Below are positions 18,402-26,569 of a stretch of 64,000 nt of DNA, piece after piece. Both the position numbers and the translations under genes were made by a program. The notes under the pieces were generated by a model. It had not been told where the DNA came from and searched no databases. It saw only the letters and a program-made list of their open reading frames with translations. The stretch spans positions 190,608 to 254,607 of the forward strand of contig NZ_SMFK01000004.1 of NCBI RefSeq assembly GCF_004349355.1, read 5' to 3'. Every line of letters begins with the position of its first letter. The first letter of the stretch is position 1. The stretch is from Flavobacterium cellulosilyticum (GTDB taxonomy: Bacteria > Bacteroidota > Bacteroidia > Flavobacteriales > Flavobacteriaceae).

Positions 18402-19341
18402 TGTTCAATATTTTTTGCAATACTAATTGGGCGGAATAAGTTCTGTTATTAGCTTGTTCGATTACAATCGAATTTTCGCTGTCAATCACCTCGTCAGTCA
18501 CAATCATATTGCGACGAACTGGTAAACAGTGCATGAATTTGGCATTGTTTGTCAATGCCATTTTTTCGGCTGTAACGGTCCAGTTTGAATCAGCATTTGT
18601 GATTTGACCATATTCGTTATAATTACTCCAGTTTTTGGCATAAATAAAATCAGCATTTTCAAAAGCTTTATCTTGATCGTACTCAATTTTAGAATCTTTG
18701 GTAATTTCAGGATTTAGTTCGTAACCTTGAGGATGTGTAATCACAAAGTCCATGTTTTCTTGCTTTTGCATCATTTCTACAAATGAATTAGCTACCGCCT
18801 GAGGTAATGCTTTAGGATGAGGTGCCCATGTTAAAACTACTTTAGGTCTGTGAGGCGTTTTGTGTTCTTCCATTGTAATTGCATCAGCAAGGGATTGTAG
18901 TGGGTGACCAGTGGCTCCTTCCATATTTACAATCGGCACTGTGGCGTGTTTTAAAAAACCAGCCATTACGGTTTCGGCATTGTCCTTTTCTTTGTCTATT
19001 AAACCTGCAAATGCTCTGATAGCAATTATATCACAATATTGAGAAATTACTTCTGCAGCTTCTTTAATGTGTTCTGAAGCCCCTTGGTTCATAATGACTC
19101 CATCTTCAAATTCGAGTGTCCAACCTTCGTTGGTAAAATTCATAACCATCACGTTCATTCCTAAATTCAAAGCCGCTTTTTGTGTACTCAAACGGGTTCT
19201 TAAACTTGGATTAAAAAACAACATACCTAAGGTTTTATTCTTTCCAAGTTTTTTGTTTTTAAGTGGATTTTTTTTGATTTTTAATGCATCTTGCACCCAT
19301 TGGGATAAGTTGTCGATGTTTTTTATAGAAATGTAATTCAT
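18391..19341 (-). CDS. argF': N-acetyl-/N-succinyl-ornithine carbamoyltransferase
   Basis: 316 residues. Carbamoyl-phosphate site motif FFNPSLRTRLSTQKAA (with SLRTR), later HPLQSLADAITM and the C-terminal HCLPVRRNMIVTDEVID. The overall sequence resembles Bacteroides N-succinylornithine transcarbamylase as I remember it, not ordinary OTCase. It transfers the carbamoyl group to N-acyl-ornithine, giving N-acyl-citrulline. The residue aligning with the specificity position (Pro90 in Bacteroides SOTCase, Glu92 in Xanthomonas AOTCase) is Ser89 here in NQGASEH, so the acyl group is open. The 3' end overlaps argB. Confidence 0.92.
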   Translation of the reverse strand: MNYISIKNIDNLSQWVQDALKIKKNPLKNKKLGKNKTLGMLFFNPSLRTRLSTQKAALNLGMNVMVMNFTNEGWTLEFEDGVIMNQGASEHIKEAAEVISQYCDIIAIRAFAGLIDKEKDNAETVMAGFLKHATVPIVNMEGATGHPLQSLADAITMEEHKTPHRPKVVLTWAPHPKALPQAVANSFVEMMQKQENMDFVITHPQGYELNPEITKDSKIEYDQDKAFENADFIYAKNWSNYNEYGQITNADSNWTVTAEKMALTNNAKFMHCLPVRRNMIVTDEVIDSENSIVIEQANNRTYSAQLVLQKILNNVK

Positions 19342-19408
19342 TGTTTTAGAGTTTATTCGGTTATTTGTTTAATTGATTAATTGTTCTCAAATTAACCAAA
19401 GTAACATA

Positions 19409-20170
19409 CTATACAATCTTGGTAAATGGGATTTTGTTATTTAATGCTTTCAATATAAAATTATCTTTCATTCCGTTTACTACCCAAGTCTCAATATTTG
19501 ATGCTTTGGCAATTGCTGCGGCTTCAATTTTGGATTGCATTCCACCAGTTCCGTGCGATGACTTTGAGTCTCCAATTTCTTTTTTTAATAATTCTAAATC
19601 AGTAACTAAAGCAATAGTTTCGGGATTTTCATTATTTATAGAAGCTTTGGTGTATATTCCATTCGTATTTGTGGCGATGATTAGAATATCAACTTTCAAT
19701 AAAACTGCTGTTAAAGCAGCTAATTTATCATTGTCTCCAAACTGGATTTCATCAGTTGCTACAGTATCATTTTCGTTGATGATTGGGATATAGCTATTTT
19801 TGACCAATACATTTATCGTATTGACAATATTGTCTTTGGTTTTCTCTTTTTCGAAATCAGAATAGGAAAGCAAACATTGTGACGTATGCAAACCTAAATC
19901 TCTGAAGTTTTCGTGGTAAATCCGCATTAAATGAGGTTGACCAATGGAAGCTAAGGCTTGTTTTACAAAAACATCTTTATCATGGTTGTCTAGTTTTACA
20001 AATTGTTTGGCAGCAGCAATCGCACCTGAACTGACAATTATAAACTCGTATTCGTCTTGTAAAGCAGCTATTTGAATGCCAATATCTTCAATCTTTCCTC
20101 TCGAAATATGATCGGTTTCTTTGGTTAATGTATTGCTACCTATTTTTAATAATATTCTTTTTTTTGTCAT
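19409..20170 (-). CDS. proB: Glutamate 5-kinase, kinase domain only
   Basis: The first step of proline synthesis: phosphorylates glutamate to glutamyl-5-phosphate. About 253 residues from the ATG at 20170 (MTKKRILLKIGSNTLTK); the upstream in-frame codons read less well. Motifs SSGAIAAAK, ENDTVATDE and GTGGMQSKIEAA are typical. It lacks the C-terminal PUA domain of the E. coli enzyme (367 residues), a variant known in several phyla. It lies in the arginine operon beside proA, so proline and arginine branches are co-transcribed. Confidence 0.95.
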   Translation of the reverse strand: MTKKRILLKIGSNTLTKETDHISRGKIEDIGIQIAALQDEYEFIIVSSGAIAAAKQFVKLDNHDKDVFVKQALASIGQPHLMRIYHENFRDLGLHTSQCLLSYSDFEKEKTKDNIVNTINVLVKNSYIPIINENDTVATDEIQFGDNDKLAALTAVLLKVDILIIATNTNGIYTKASINNENPETIALVTDLELLKKEIGDSKSSHGTGGMQSKIEAAAIAKASNIETWVVNGMKDNFILKALNNKIPFTKIV

Positions 20171-20317
20171 AGTTTTAACCACAAAGGTCACAAAGTATTA
20201 TTTATATATTTTACTGTTTCGTGTTTTAAATCAGCAATCTAAAATCGTTTATCAACAATCATAAATTACTTAAAAATGTTCTCAACTGCGCTCGAACTGA
20301 TCACTAAAAACTGATCA

Positions 20318-21514
20318 CTACCTTATTTGTCCTTCTCCGTAAATATACCACTTATTTGTAACCAAATGTTGCAAACCAATTGGTCCTCGTTGGTGTAATT
20401 TATCAGTGCTAATAGCTAATTCGCCACCTAATCCAAATTGTCCACCATCGGTAAACCGTGTTGAAGCATTTTGATATACTGCGGCACAATCTACTTGTTC
20501 CATAAATTCTTGGGCAAGAGCATCATTTTTTGTTATTATTGAAGCCGAATGACCACCGCAATATTTGTTAATTTTTGCAATCGCCTCTTCGTTTGAATTT
20601 ACAGTTCCAATAACAATTTTATAATTCAAAAATTCTTCGTACCAAATTTCCTCGTTTTCTATTGCTTTTACCCCAGTAGCTTTTGCTACAGCTTTATCTC
20701 CTAAAACTTCCACGTTGAATTTCTGTAATTCGGTGGTTAGTTGTTTTGCTAAAACTTCCCAATTAGGTAAGTTCGTGTCAATTAAAACCTTGTCTAATGC
20801 ATTGCATACTCCAATATTAGTCGTTTTTCCATTGATGATAATCGCTATTGCTTTTTCTACATCGGCTTCAGCATTTACATATACAAAGTTATTGCCACGA
20901 CCGCTAACAATCACAGGACAAGTGGCATGCTTTTTAGTAAAAGCTATCAATTGTTCGCCGCCACGAGGTACTATCAAATCGACTCTTTGGGTTGGGTTTT
21001 CTAAAAACGCTTGAGTTTCAACACGATTATAATTCAAATATTCCACCCAATTGGTCGAAATATTATTTTCTTCTAAAGCCTGATGCCAAAGGGAAACAAT
21101 TTTTAAATTCGACAATAAAGATTCTTTTCCACCTTTTAGTAAAATCTTATTTCCCGATTTAAAAGCGATTCCACCCGCTTCAACAGTCACATCCGGACGC
21201 GATTCATAAATGATCATTATTGTTCCAAAAGCAGCTGTTTTGTTGGTGATTTTCATTCCGTTTTCGTGAGTGAAATGGAATCTCTCTACACCAACAGGAT
21301 CTTCCTGACTCGCTAATTGTTGCATCGACAAAATCATACCGTCAATTTTAGCATCATCGACCAATAATCGTTTTTCCATAGCCAAATCATCACCAGAATA
21401 ATTGGTCATATCCTGTTGATTTACCGATTTGATGATCGCTCTTTCTTGTTCAAGAAGTACAGCCATTCGAGTTAAAACGGCATTTCTTTTTTCTATGGAT
21501 AATAAGGTGTTCAT
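20318..21514 (-). CDS. proA: Glutamate-5-semialdehyde dehydrogenase (gamma-glutamyl phosphate reductase)
   Basis: 398 residues of the aldehyde-dehydrogenase superfamily, which reduces glutamyl-5-phosphate with NADPH. Key segments: IMIIYESRPDVTVEAGG, VDLIVPRGGEQLI, GVCNALDKVLID (the catalytic Cys) and the C-terminal STRFTDGGQFGLGGE. The gap to proB (147 bases) carries a CCACAAAGGTCACAAAG remnant and a double CTGATCACTA string. The gap to argD carries an inverted repeat. Confidence 0.97.
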   Translation of the reverse strand: MNTLLSIEKRNAVLTRMAVLLEQERAIIKSVNQQDMTNYSGDDLAMEKRLLVDDAKIDGMILSMQQLASQEDPVGVERFHFTHENGMKITNKTAAFGTIMIIYESRPDVTVEAGGIAFKSGNKILLKGGKESLLSNLKIVSLWHQALEENNISTNWVEYLNYNRVETQAFLENPTQRVDLIVPRGGEQLIAFTKKHATCPVIVSGRGNNFVYVNAEADVEKAIAIIINGKTTNIGVCNALDKVLIDTNLPNWEVLAKQLTTELQKFNVEVLGDKAVAKATGVKAIENEEIWYEEFLNYKIVIGTVNSNEEAIAKINKYCGGHSASIITKNDALAQEFMEQVDCAAVYQNASTRFTDGGQFGLGGELAISTDKLHQRGPIGLQHLVTNKWYIYGEGQIR

Positions 21515-21560
21515 CTTTATTTTTTAATTATTTGGTAACAAAATATAAATTTAAAATTTC

Positions 21561-21636
21561 AACCATATAAGGCATATAAGTTTATTTAAGCTAGTTGAAA
21601 GAAGAACTTATGTGTCCTTAAATGCCTTAAATGGTT
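21561..21636. repeat. Imperfect inverted repeat between argD and proA
   Basis: AACCATATAAGGCATATAAG on the left and ...ATGCCTTAAATGGTT on the right are imperfect complements around ~40 bases. On the RNA this could form a stem-loop between two co-transcribed genes. From memory, TATAAGGCATATAAG-type strings are common between genes in Flavobacterium. Confidence 0.5.
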
Positions 21637-21665
21637 AAAAAACTATATTATAAATGTTTTAATCA

Positions 21666-22802
21666 TTATTTTAATTCTGCTAAGCTTTCTTGCAATGCCA
21701 CTACAAAAGTATCAATTGCAGCAGTTGTAATAGTCAATGGAGGTAAAATTCTCAATAAATTTTTATTGTTGGCTCCACCTGTGAAAATATGTTTTTCGAT
21801 AATCATTTTCTTTCTCAAAGCACTTACGTCAAAATCAAATTCAACGCCGAGCATCAGTCCTTTTCCTTTTACCTTAATGATTTCAGGAATAACTTTGATT
21901 GCTTCAAAAAAGTATTCCGATACTTTGTTTGTATTTTCAATTAGGTTTTTAGCTTCCATCACGTCTAAAACGGCAATACCCGCAGCACAAGCCAAATGGC
22001 TTCCGCCAAAAGTTGTACCTAATAGGCCATAACTCGCTTTGAATTTAGGCGAAATCAAAACGCCTCCAATTGGGAAGCCATTCCCCATTCCTTTTGCAGT
22101 GGTTACAATATCAGGATTGATTCCATGGTGTTGATGTGCAAAAAACTTTCCGCTTCTTCCATAACCCGATTGTACTTCGTCTAAAATTAATACTACTTCA
22201 TTCTCAGCACATACTTTTTCTAAGGCTTGAAAAAAATCAGTTGTTCCTTGGTCCAAACCACCAACTCCTTGAATAGGCTCGATGATTACAGCACAAACGT
22301 CTCCTTTTTTCAATTCCGCTTCTACCAAATCAATTTGGTTCAATGGTAAGAAGGTAACTACTTGTTGGGCGTTGATTGGTGCTACAATTTTTTTATTATC
22401 AGTAGCAGCAACTGCCGCCGAAGTTCTACCGTGAAACGAATTATCAAAAGCAATTACTCTTGATTTATTGGTATGAAAAGACGCTACTTTCAAAGCGTTT
22501 TCATTGGCTTCGGCTCCAGAACTACATAGAAATAAGTTGAAATCAGTCAAGCCAGAAGCTTTTCCTAATTTTTGGGCTAATTCTACTTGTAATGGGTTCT
22601 GAATTGCATTCGAGTAAAAACTCAAATTGTCCAATTGTGCTTTCACTTTGGCCACATAATCTGGTTGAGTGTGTCCGATAGAAATTACTCCGTGACCAGA
22701 GTACAAATCTAAATATTCGATTCCTTTATCGTCTGTAATGGTGCAATCTAATGCTTTTACAGGTGTAATAGGGTATAATGGGTAAACGTCAAATAAGTTC
22801 AT
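21666..22802 (-). CDS. argD: N-acyl-ornithine aminotransferase
   Basis: 378 residues of class III PLP aminotransferases. Makes N-acyl-ornithine from the N-acyl-glutamate semialdehyde. CSSGAEANENALKVA, the RVIAFDNSFHGRTSAAVA region, LILDEVQSGYGRSGKFFAHQ and the PLP-lysine segment TTAKGMGNGFPIGG are visible. Upstream is a CGATTCAC tandem repeat, then argC. Confidence 0.96.
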   Translation of the reverse strand: MNLFDVYPLYPITPVKALDCTITDDKGIEYLDLYSGHGVISIGHTQPDYVAKVKAQLDNLSFYSNAIQNPLQVELAQKLGKASGLTDFNLFLCSSGAEANENALKVASFHTNKSRVIAFDNSFHGRTSAAVAATDNKKIVAPINAQQVVTFLPLNQIDLVEAELKKGDVCAVIIEPIQGVGGLDQGTTDFFQALEKVCAENEVVLILDEVQSGYGRSGKFFAHQHHGINPDIVTTAKGMGNGFPIGGVLISPKFKASYGLLGTTFGGSHLACAAGIAVLDVMEAKNLIENTNKVSEYFFEAIKVIPEIIKVKGKGLMLGVEFDFDVSALRKKMIIEKHIFTGGANNKNLLRILPPLTITTAAIDTFVVALQESLAELK

Positions 22803-22844
22803 TTTGTTTTTTTGTTTAATTGTTTAAACGCTTATTCGGTTAAT

Positions 22845-22873
22845 CGATTCACCGATTCACCGATTCACCGATT
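22845..22873. repeat. Tandem repeat (CGATTCAC)x3 between argC and argD
   Basis: Three perfect copies of CGATTCAC (22845-22868) then a partial CGATT. It follows a TTATTCGGTTAAT string; a TTATTCGGTTATTTG string also lies upstream of argF' (about 19350). Slippage-prone, inside an operon. Confidence 0.6.
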
Positions 22874-22881
22874 AAACTTTT

Positions 22882-23859
22882 TTAAAATCCAGATGGTTTC
22901 AGATGCAAGCCTGTCGTTTCTTCCAATCCAAACATTAAGTTCATGTTTTGAACGGCTTGACCAGAGGCTCCTTTGACTAAATTGTCAATTACAGATGTAA
23001 TCAAAACCCGCCGTCCTTTTTTCATTAAACTAATAATACATTTGTTCGTTTGTACTACTTGTTTCATATTAATGTCGGTAGTGGTAACGGTTACAAATGG
23101 TTGGTCTGCATAAAAAGCTTCGTATTTGACGACCAAATCTTCTAGGCTTTCTTCTGTAGTTGTATATAAAGTAGCAAAAATCCCTCTAGTAAAATTGCCT
23201 CTGTTGGGAACAAAAATCAATTCGTCGTTAAAATCTGCTTGCAGCTGATTCACGCTTTGGTTGATTTCGCCCAAATGTTGGTGATTGAAAGCTTTGTAAT
23301 GCGACATATTGTTGTTTCTCCAGCTAAAATGAGAGGTAGGGGATAGACTTACTCCTGCTCCTGTACTTCCTGTTGTGGCATTAATGTGTACATCATCATT
23401 CAATAATCCATGTGAAGCCAAAGGCAATAATGCCAATTGTATTGCGGTAGCAAAACAACCAGGATTAGCGATATAATTGGCGCTTTTTATCGCAGTTTTG
23501 TTGATTTCTGGCAAACCGTAAACGAAGGATTTTCCGTTAAACTCCTTGTCTTTGATCAATCTGAAATCATTTCCTAAATCGATGATTTTTGTAGCATCGG
23601 AAAATTTGTTATTTTCTAAAAACGAAATCGATTTTCCGTGACCTAAACACAAGAAAAGCACATCAACATTTGGATTAATAGTGTCGGTAAAATTCATTTC
23701 GATGTCGCCCATCAAATCGTGGTGCGCAATCGAAAGTGGTTTTCCGGCGTTGGTGGTGCTGTATATAAAATCCAATTGTGCATTAGGATGAAACATTAGA
23801 ATTCTAATTAATTCTCCTGCCGTGTAACCTGAACCGCCTATTATACCTATTGAAATCAT
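22882..23859 (-). CDS. argC: N-acyl-gamma-glutamyl-phosphate reductase
   Basis: 325 residues. Reduces N-acyl-glutamyl phosphate to the semialdehyde with NADPH. The Rossmann start IGIIGGSGYTAGELIRIL, the active-site NPGCFATAIQLALLPL (catalytic Cys) and the HQHLGEINQS region (catalytic His) are all present. It carries no fused argB. The upstream gap to argG holds copy 2 of the structured repeat. Confidence 0.97.
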   Translation of the reverse strand: MISIGIIGGSGYTAGELIRILMFHPNAQLDFIYSTTNAGKPLSIAHHDLMGDIEMNFTDTINPNVDVLFLCLGHGKSISFLENNKFSDATKIIDLGNDFRLIKDKEFNGKSFVYGLPEINKTAIKSANYIANPGCFATAIQLALLPLASHGLLNDDVHINATTGSTGAGVSLSPTSHFSWRNNNMSHYKAFNHQHLGEINQSVNQLQADFNDELIFVPNRGNFTRGIFATLYTTTEESLEDLVVKYEAFYADQPFVTVTTTDINMKQVVQTNKCIISLMKKGRRVLITSVIDNLVKGASGQAVQNMNLMFGLEETTGLHLKPSGF

Positions 23860-23947
23860 AATTTATTTTTTTTAATTTTTATGTGATGTTGTTAGATTTG
23901 ACAACTTTTAGAAAGTTGTCAAATCTGTCTTACATACTATTTTGCAT

Positions 23948-24040
23948 GAGGGATAGTAGCGGCATCCTTTTGTGAAGCGATAGCGGAACAAAAGATACAG
24001 CGAATAGCCCGACCCGTAGTTTTTACGGAGGGACACGCCC
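23948..24040 (+). repeat. Conserved structured intergenic element, copy 2 (Flavo-1-like), in the arg operon
   Basis: GAGGGATAGTAGCGGCATCC, then TTTTGTG...AACAAAAGATACAGCG, AATAGCCCGACCCGTAG and GGAGGGACACGCCC. The ATCCTTTTGT/ACAAAAGAT arms enclose a short loop. It is oriented against the operon. Best preserved of the three copies, matching the remembered flavobacterial pattern GCGGCATCCTTTT...AAAAGAT-AGCG-ATAGCCCGAC. Confidence 0.65.
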
Positions 24041-24072
24041 TAATACAATTAATTCAACGGATAACTAATATG

Positions 24073-25266
24073 TTACTCGTACGTTTCATTATTTACAGAT
24101 GAAAATATGTTTTGGGCATTACCCAAAATCTTGATAAACCCTTTGGCATCATCTGAGGTCCAAGCATTGTTCATTTCGCCATATTGTCCAAAACCAGTGT
24201 TCATTAAATCATTTGGAGATTCGATTCCGTCTAATGAAAAGTGGTATGGTTTCAAAGAAACTGTTACCGTTCCGTTTACTGTTTTTTGAGTGTCTTCCAA
24301 GAACGTTTCGATATTTCTCATTACAGGATCCAAAAATTGTCCTTCATGAAACAACATTCCGTACCAGTTTCCTAGTTGTTCTTTCCAATATTGTTGCCAT
24401 TTACCAAGTGTGTGTTTCTCTAATAAATGGTGTGCTTTGATAATAATTAGCGGAGCAGCAGCTTCAAATCCAACTCTTCCTTTAATTCCGATAATGGTAT
24501 CCCCAACGTGAATGTCTCTACCAATTGCATATGCGCTGGCTAATTTTTCAAGAACTACAATATTGTTGGAAGGTTTGTCGGCCGCTCCATTTACAGCAAT
24601 CAATTCCCCTTTTTTAAATTCTAAGGTTACTTTTTCCGTACCTTCTTTTGTCAATTGCGAAGGGTACGCTTCACTTGGCAATGGTTTGCTTGATGTTAAG
24701 GTTTCTTTTCCTCCAACACTTGTTCCCCAAAGTCCTTTGTTGATGGAATATTGCGCTTTTTCCCATGAATAATGCACTCCATTTTTAGCCAAATAATCTA
24801 CTTCTTCTTGACGAGATAATTTCAAGTCACGAATAGGAGTGATGATTTCGATTTCAGGAGCGATAGTTTGGAAAATTAAGTCAAAACGGATTTGATCGTT
24901 TCCAGCACCAGTACTTCCGTGTGCGATAGCTGTTGCGCCAACCGATTTAGCATATTTTATAGCTTCAATCGCTTGAAAAACTCTTTCTGCACTTACAGAA
25001 AGTGGGTAAGTGTTATTTTTTAATACGTTACCATAAATTAAATATTTGATGGCTTTGTCGTAATATTTATCAAGAATAGTTAGGCTAGCGTGTTGTGCGC
25101 TTCCTAAATCGTAGGCTCTGTCTTCGATGGCTTTTAATTCTTCGTCGTCAAAACCTCCTGTATTAATTAAAACGGTGTGAACTTCATACCCTTTTTCATT
25201 TTTTAGATATTTAAGGCAATATGAGGTGTCTAAACCTCCACTATAAGCTAATACAACTTTTTTCAT
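24073..25266 (-). CDS. argG: Argininosuccinate synthase
   Basis: Joins citrulline and aspartate with ATP. The ATP-binding P-loop AYSGGLDTSYCLKYL lies at the N-terminus. Other markers are AHGSTGAGNDQIRFD, SRQEEVDYLAKNGV and IGIKGRVGFEAAAPL. About 397 residues from the ATG at 25266 (MKKVVLAYSGG); a longer frame starting MEGLGEEKK overlaps the inverted repeat upstream and is unlikely. The C-terminus carries the usual tail around NAQNIFSSVNNE. Confidence 0.97.
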   Translation of the reverse strand: MKKVVLAYSGGLDTSYCLKYLKNEKGYEVHTVLINTGGFDDEELKAIEDRAYDLGSAQHASLTILDKYYDKAIKYLIYGNVLKNNTYPLSVSAERVFQAIEAIKYAKSVGATAIAHGSTGAGNDQIRFDLIFQTIAPEIEIITPIRDLKLSRQEEVDYLAKNGVHYSWEKAQYSINKGLWGTSVGGKETLTSSKPLPSEAYPSQLTKEGTEKVTLEFKKGELIAVNGAADKPSNNIVVLEKLASAYAIGRDIHVGDTIIGIKGRVGFEAAAPLIIIKAHHLLEKHTLGKWQQYWKEQLGNWYGMLFHEGQFLDPVMRNIETFLEDTQKTVNGTVTVSLKPYHFSLDGIESPNDLMNTGFGQYGEMNNAWTSDDAKGFIKILGNAQNIFSSVNNETYE

Positions 25267-25283
25267 AATCATTGTTTTTTTTT

Positions 25284-25412
25284 CCTCCCCCAACCCCTCC
25301 AAAGAGGGGAAGCCGTTACAGGCAAAGGGGATTTTTAATTATTGTGTTTTTTATTAATTTATTATTTGTTCTCCTCTTTACACCCTTCCCTTCTGGGAGG
25401 GTTGGGGAGGGG
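25284..25412. repeat. Inverted pair of GC-rich repeats between the acyltransferase gene and argG
   Basis: CCTCCCCCAACCCCTCC... (25284-25312) and its imperfect reverse complement CTTCCC...GGGTTGGGGAGGGG (25385-25412) enclose about 72 AT-rich bases. Together the arms could form a long, stable stem in the operon mRNA. CTCCCCCAACCCCTCC-type units are, from memory, widespread in Bacteroidetes intergenic DNA. The right arm ends one base from the acyltransferase stop codon. Confidence 0.65.
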
Positions 25413-25413
25413 A

Positions 25414-26034
25414 TTATTTCTTTTCTAAGAAAAGTGCTGCTTTAATTTCTTTTAGACGGTTCCAAATACGCACGTTGAATGGGTGTTTTGGAGGGTCTTT
25501 TGGTTTTTCTTTAGGGTCGTAAAGCATTCCTGTGCACAAACACATTTTATTGTCTTTGCTTTTTAGAATTTCGTAATTAGTGCAAGTTTTACAACCATTC
25601 CAAAAACTAGGGTCGGTGGTTAATTCAGAAAAAGGGACTGGTTTATATCCTAAATCAGAATTTATTTTCATGACCGCTAAACCGGTTGTGATTCCAAATA
25701 CTTTTGCATTTGGGTATTTTTTGAGAGAGTAATCAAAAACAAAGGACTTTATTTTTTTTGCTAATCCTAAGTTTCTATAATCGGGATGTACTATGAGTCC
25801 TGAATGTGCGACATAGTTGCTGTCTTGCCAACTTTCGATATAGCAAAAACCAGCAAATTTTCCTTTGTCTAATGCAATAACTGCATCTTTTTTTTCCATC
25901 TTTTTTTGAATGTATTCAGGAGTTCTTTTGGCAATTCCTGTACCTCTCAAAAGGGCAGATGATTCTATGGTATCGCAAATTTCTTGCGCGTATTTATAGT
26001 GTTCTTCTTGAGTTACAACGATAGAAATATTCAT
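25414..26034 (-). CDS. GNAT-family acyltransferase, first gene of the arg operon (candidate N-acylglutamate synthase)
   Basis: 206 residues. The GNAT core is clear: AVIALDKGKFAGFCYIESW, then the acetyl-CoA-binding segment GLIVHPDYRNLGLAKKIKSF. The C-terminal third has a Cys-rich patch (WNGCKTCTNYEIL, KMCLCTGMLYDP) that could bind metal. The pathway proteins downstream act on N-acyl intermediates, yet no argA or argJ is present in the window, so this first gene is the natural candidate for supplying the N-acyl-glutamate. That is inference from position and fold; the family is common at the head of Bacteroidetes arg operons in my memory. Confidence 0.82.
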   Translation of the reverse strand: MNISIVVTQEEHYKYAQEICDTIESSALLRGTGIAKRTPEYIQKKMEKKDAVIALDKGKFAGFCYIESWQDSNYVAHSGLIVHPDYRNLGLAKKIKSFVFDYSLKKYPNAKVFGITTGLAVMKINSDLGYKPVPFSELTTDPSFWNGCKTCTNYEILKSKDNKMCLCTGMLYDPKEKPKDPPKHPFNVRIWNRLKEIKAALFLEKK

Positions 26035-26249
26035 ATTAAAAGTTGCTATTTTTGTTGTTAATTATACTTTTATTACTATTTGAAAAGGCATTTTTATTTT
26101 TAAATTTTCCACAAAAAGCAGTAAACAAGAAACCGCTAAAAATACTATTATTTTTAGGATTGAAAAATCCAAAGTTAAATGTTAATGATTTCAAAATGAG
26201 AAAAATGAAAAATGAATAAAAATAAAAAGACATTTTTTGGAAACTATAA

Positions 26250-26330
26250 TTATAGCATCCGTACTTCGGGAGAAGTAGCAGGTCCGATTATCCGTGAGAA
26301 AGAAGTTATATGTAAACTTATGTTATTCAT
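26250..26330 (-). CDS. Candidate leader ORF of the arg operon, 26 codons
   Basis: ATG at 26328-26330, TAA at 26250-26252, giving MNNISLHITSFSRIIGPATS then PEVRML. It begins 6 bases after the -7 box TAATTTTG, so the transcript would be almost leaderless. Inside it, TACTTCTCCCGAAGTA can form a 6-base hairpin. It has two Arg codons (both CGG), not the Arg run of a classical attenuator. It lies 215 bases before the acyltransferase start. Coding status is unproven; the conserved feature could instead be RNA structure. Confidence 0.35.
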   Translation of the reverse strand: MNNISLHITSFSRIIGPATSPEVRML

Positions 26331-26335
26331 TGGTG

Positions 26336-26343
26336 CAAAATTA
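26336..26343 (-). promoter_or_regulatory. -7 box of the arginine operon promoter
   Basis: TAATTTTG on the minus strand matches TAnnTTTG. It is the only such box between fahA's end and the acyltransferase gene and gives a leader of about 295 bases. The -33 box is not obvious. Confidence 0.55.
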
Positions 26344-26522
26344 CACTTTTTTATTAAATAATGATGTTTTTATTGTTTTTATTTTGTAACAAAATTAAAA
26401 AGTAATGTTGGATTTTTATGGAAAACAGCTATTGAAAAAAACACACTGGAAGTGCTTTTAAATAGCTTTTTTATTAACTATTTTTCATCATTAAACTACA
26501 CTATTTATTCTTCAAAAGAAAA

Positions 26523-26549
26523 ATCCGACACTTTTATCAAATGTCGGAT
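26523..26549 (-). terminator. Intrinsic terminator of fahA
   Basis: ATCCGACA (26523-26530) and TGTCGGAT (26542-26549) form an 8-base stem. On the minus strand it is followed by TTTTTCTTTT. It lies 20 bases after the fahA stop. Confidence 0.75.
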
Positions 26550-26569
26550 CATTAATAGTTGTAAAATAA

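Larger units (their letters stand above)
26035..26569. other. Leader and intergenic region upstream of the arg operon
   Basis: Contains the operon -7 box (26336-26343), the candidate leader ORF with hairpin (26250-26330), then an AT-rich leader with no known riboswitch consensus. On its far side lies the fahA terminator. Confidence 0.5.

Noticed and set aside
25266..25302. N-terminal extension MEGLGEEKKTMI for argG
   Set aside because: It is encoded by the GC-rich inverted repeat and lies before the conserved start MKKVVLAYSGG.
26036..26233. 65-codon minus-strand frame just before the acyltransferase gene
   Set aside because: Low-complexity Phe/Asn/Lys sequence from AT-rich leader DNA; no family pattern.
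26250..26330. SAM, TPP or other known riboswitch in the arg leader
   Set aside because: None of the consensus boxes that I know for these riboswitches is present; only one short hairpin was found.
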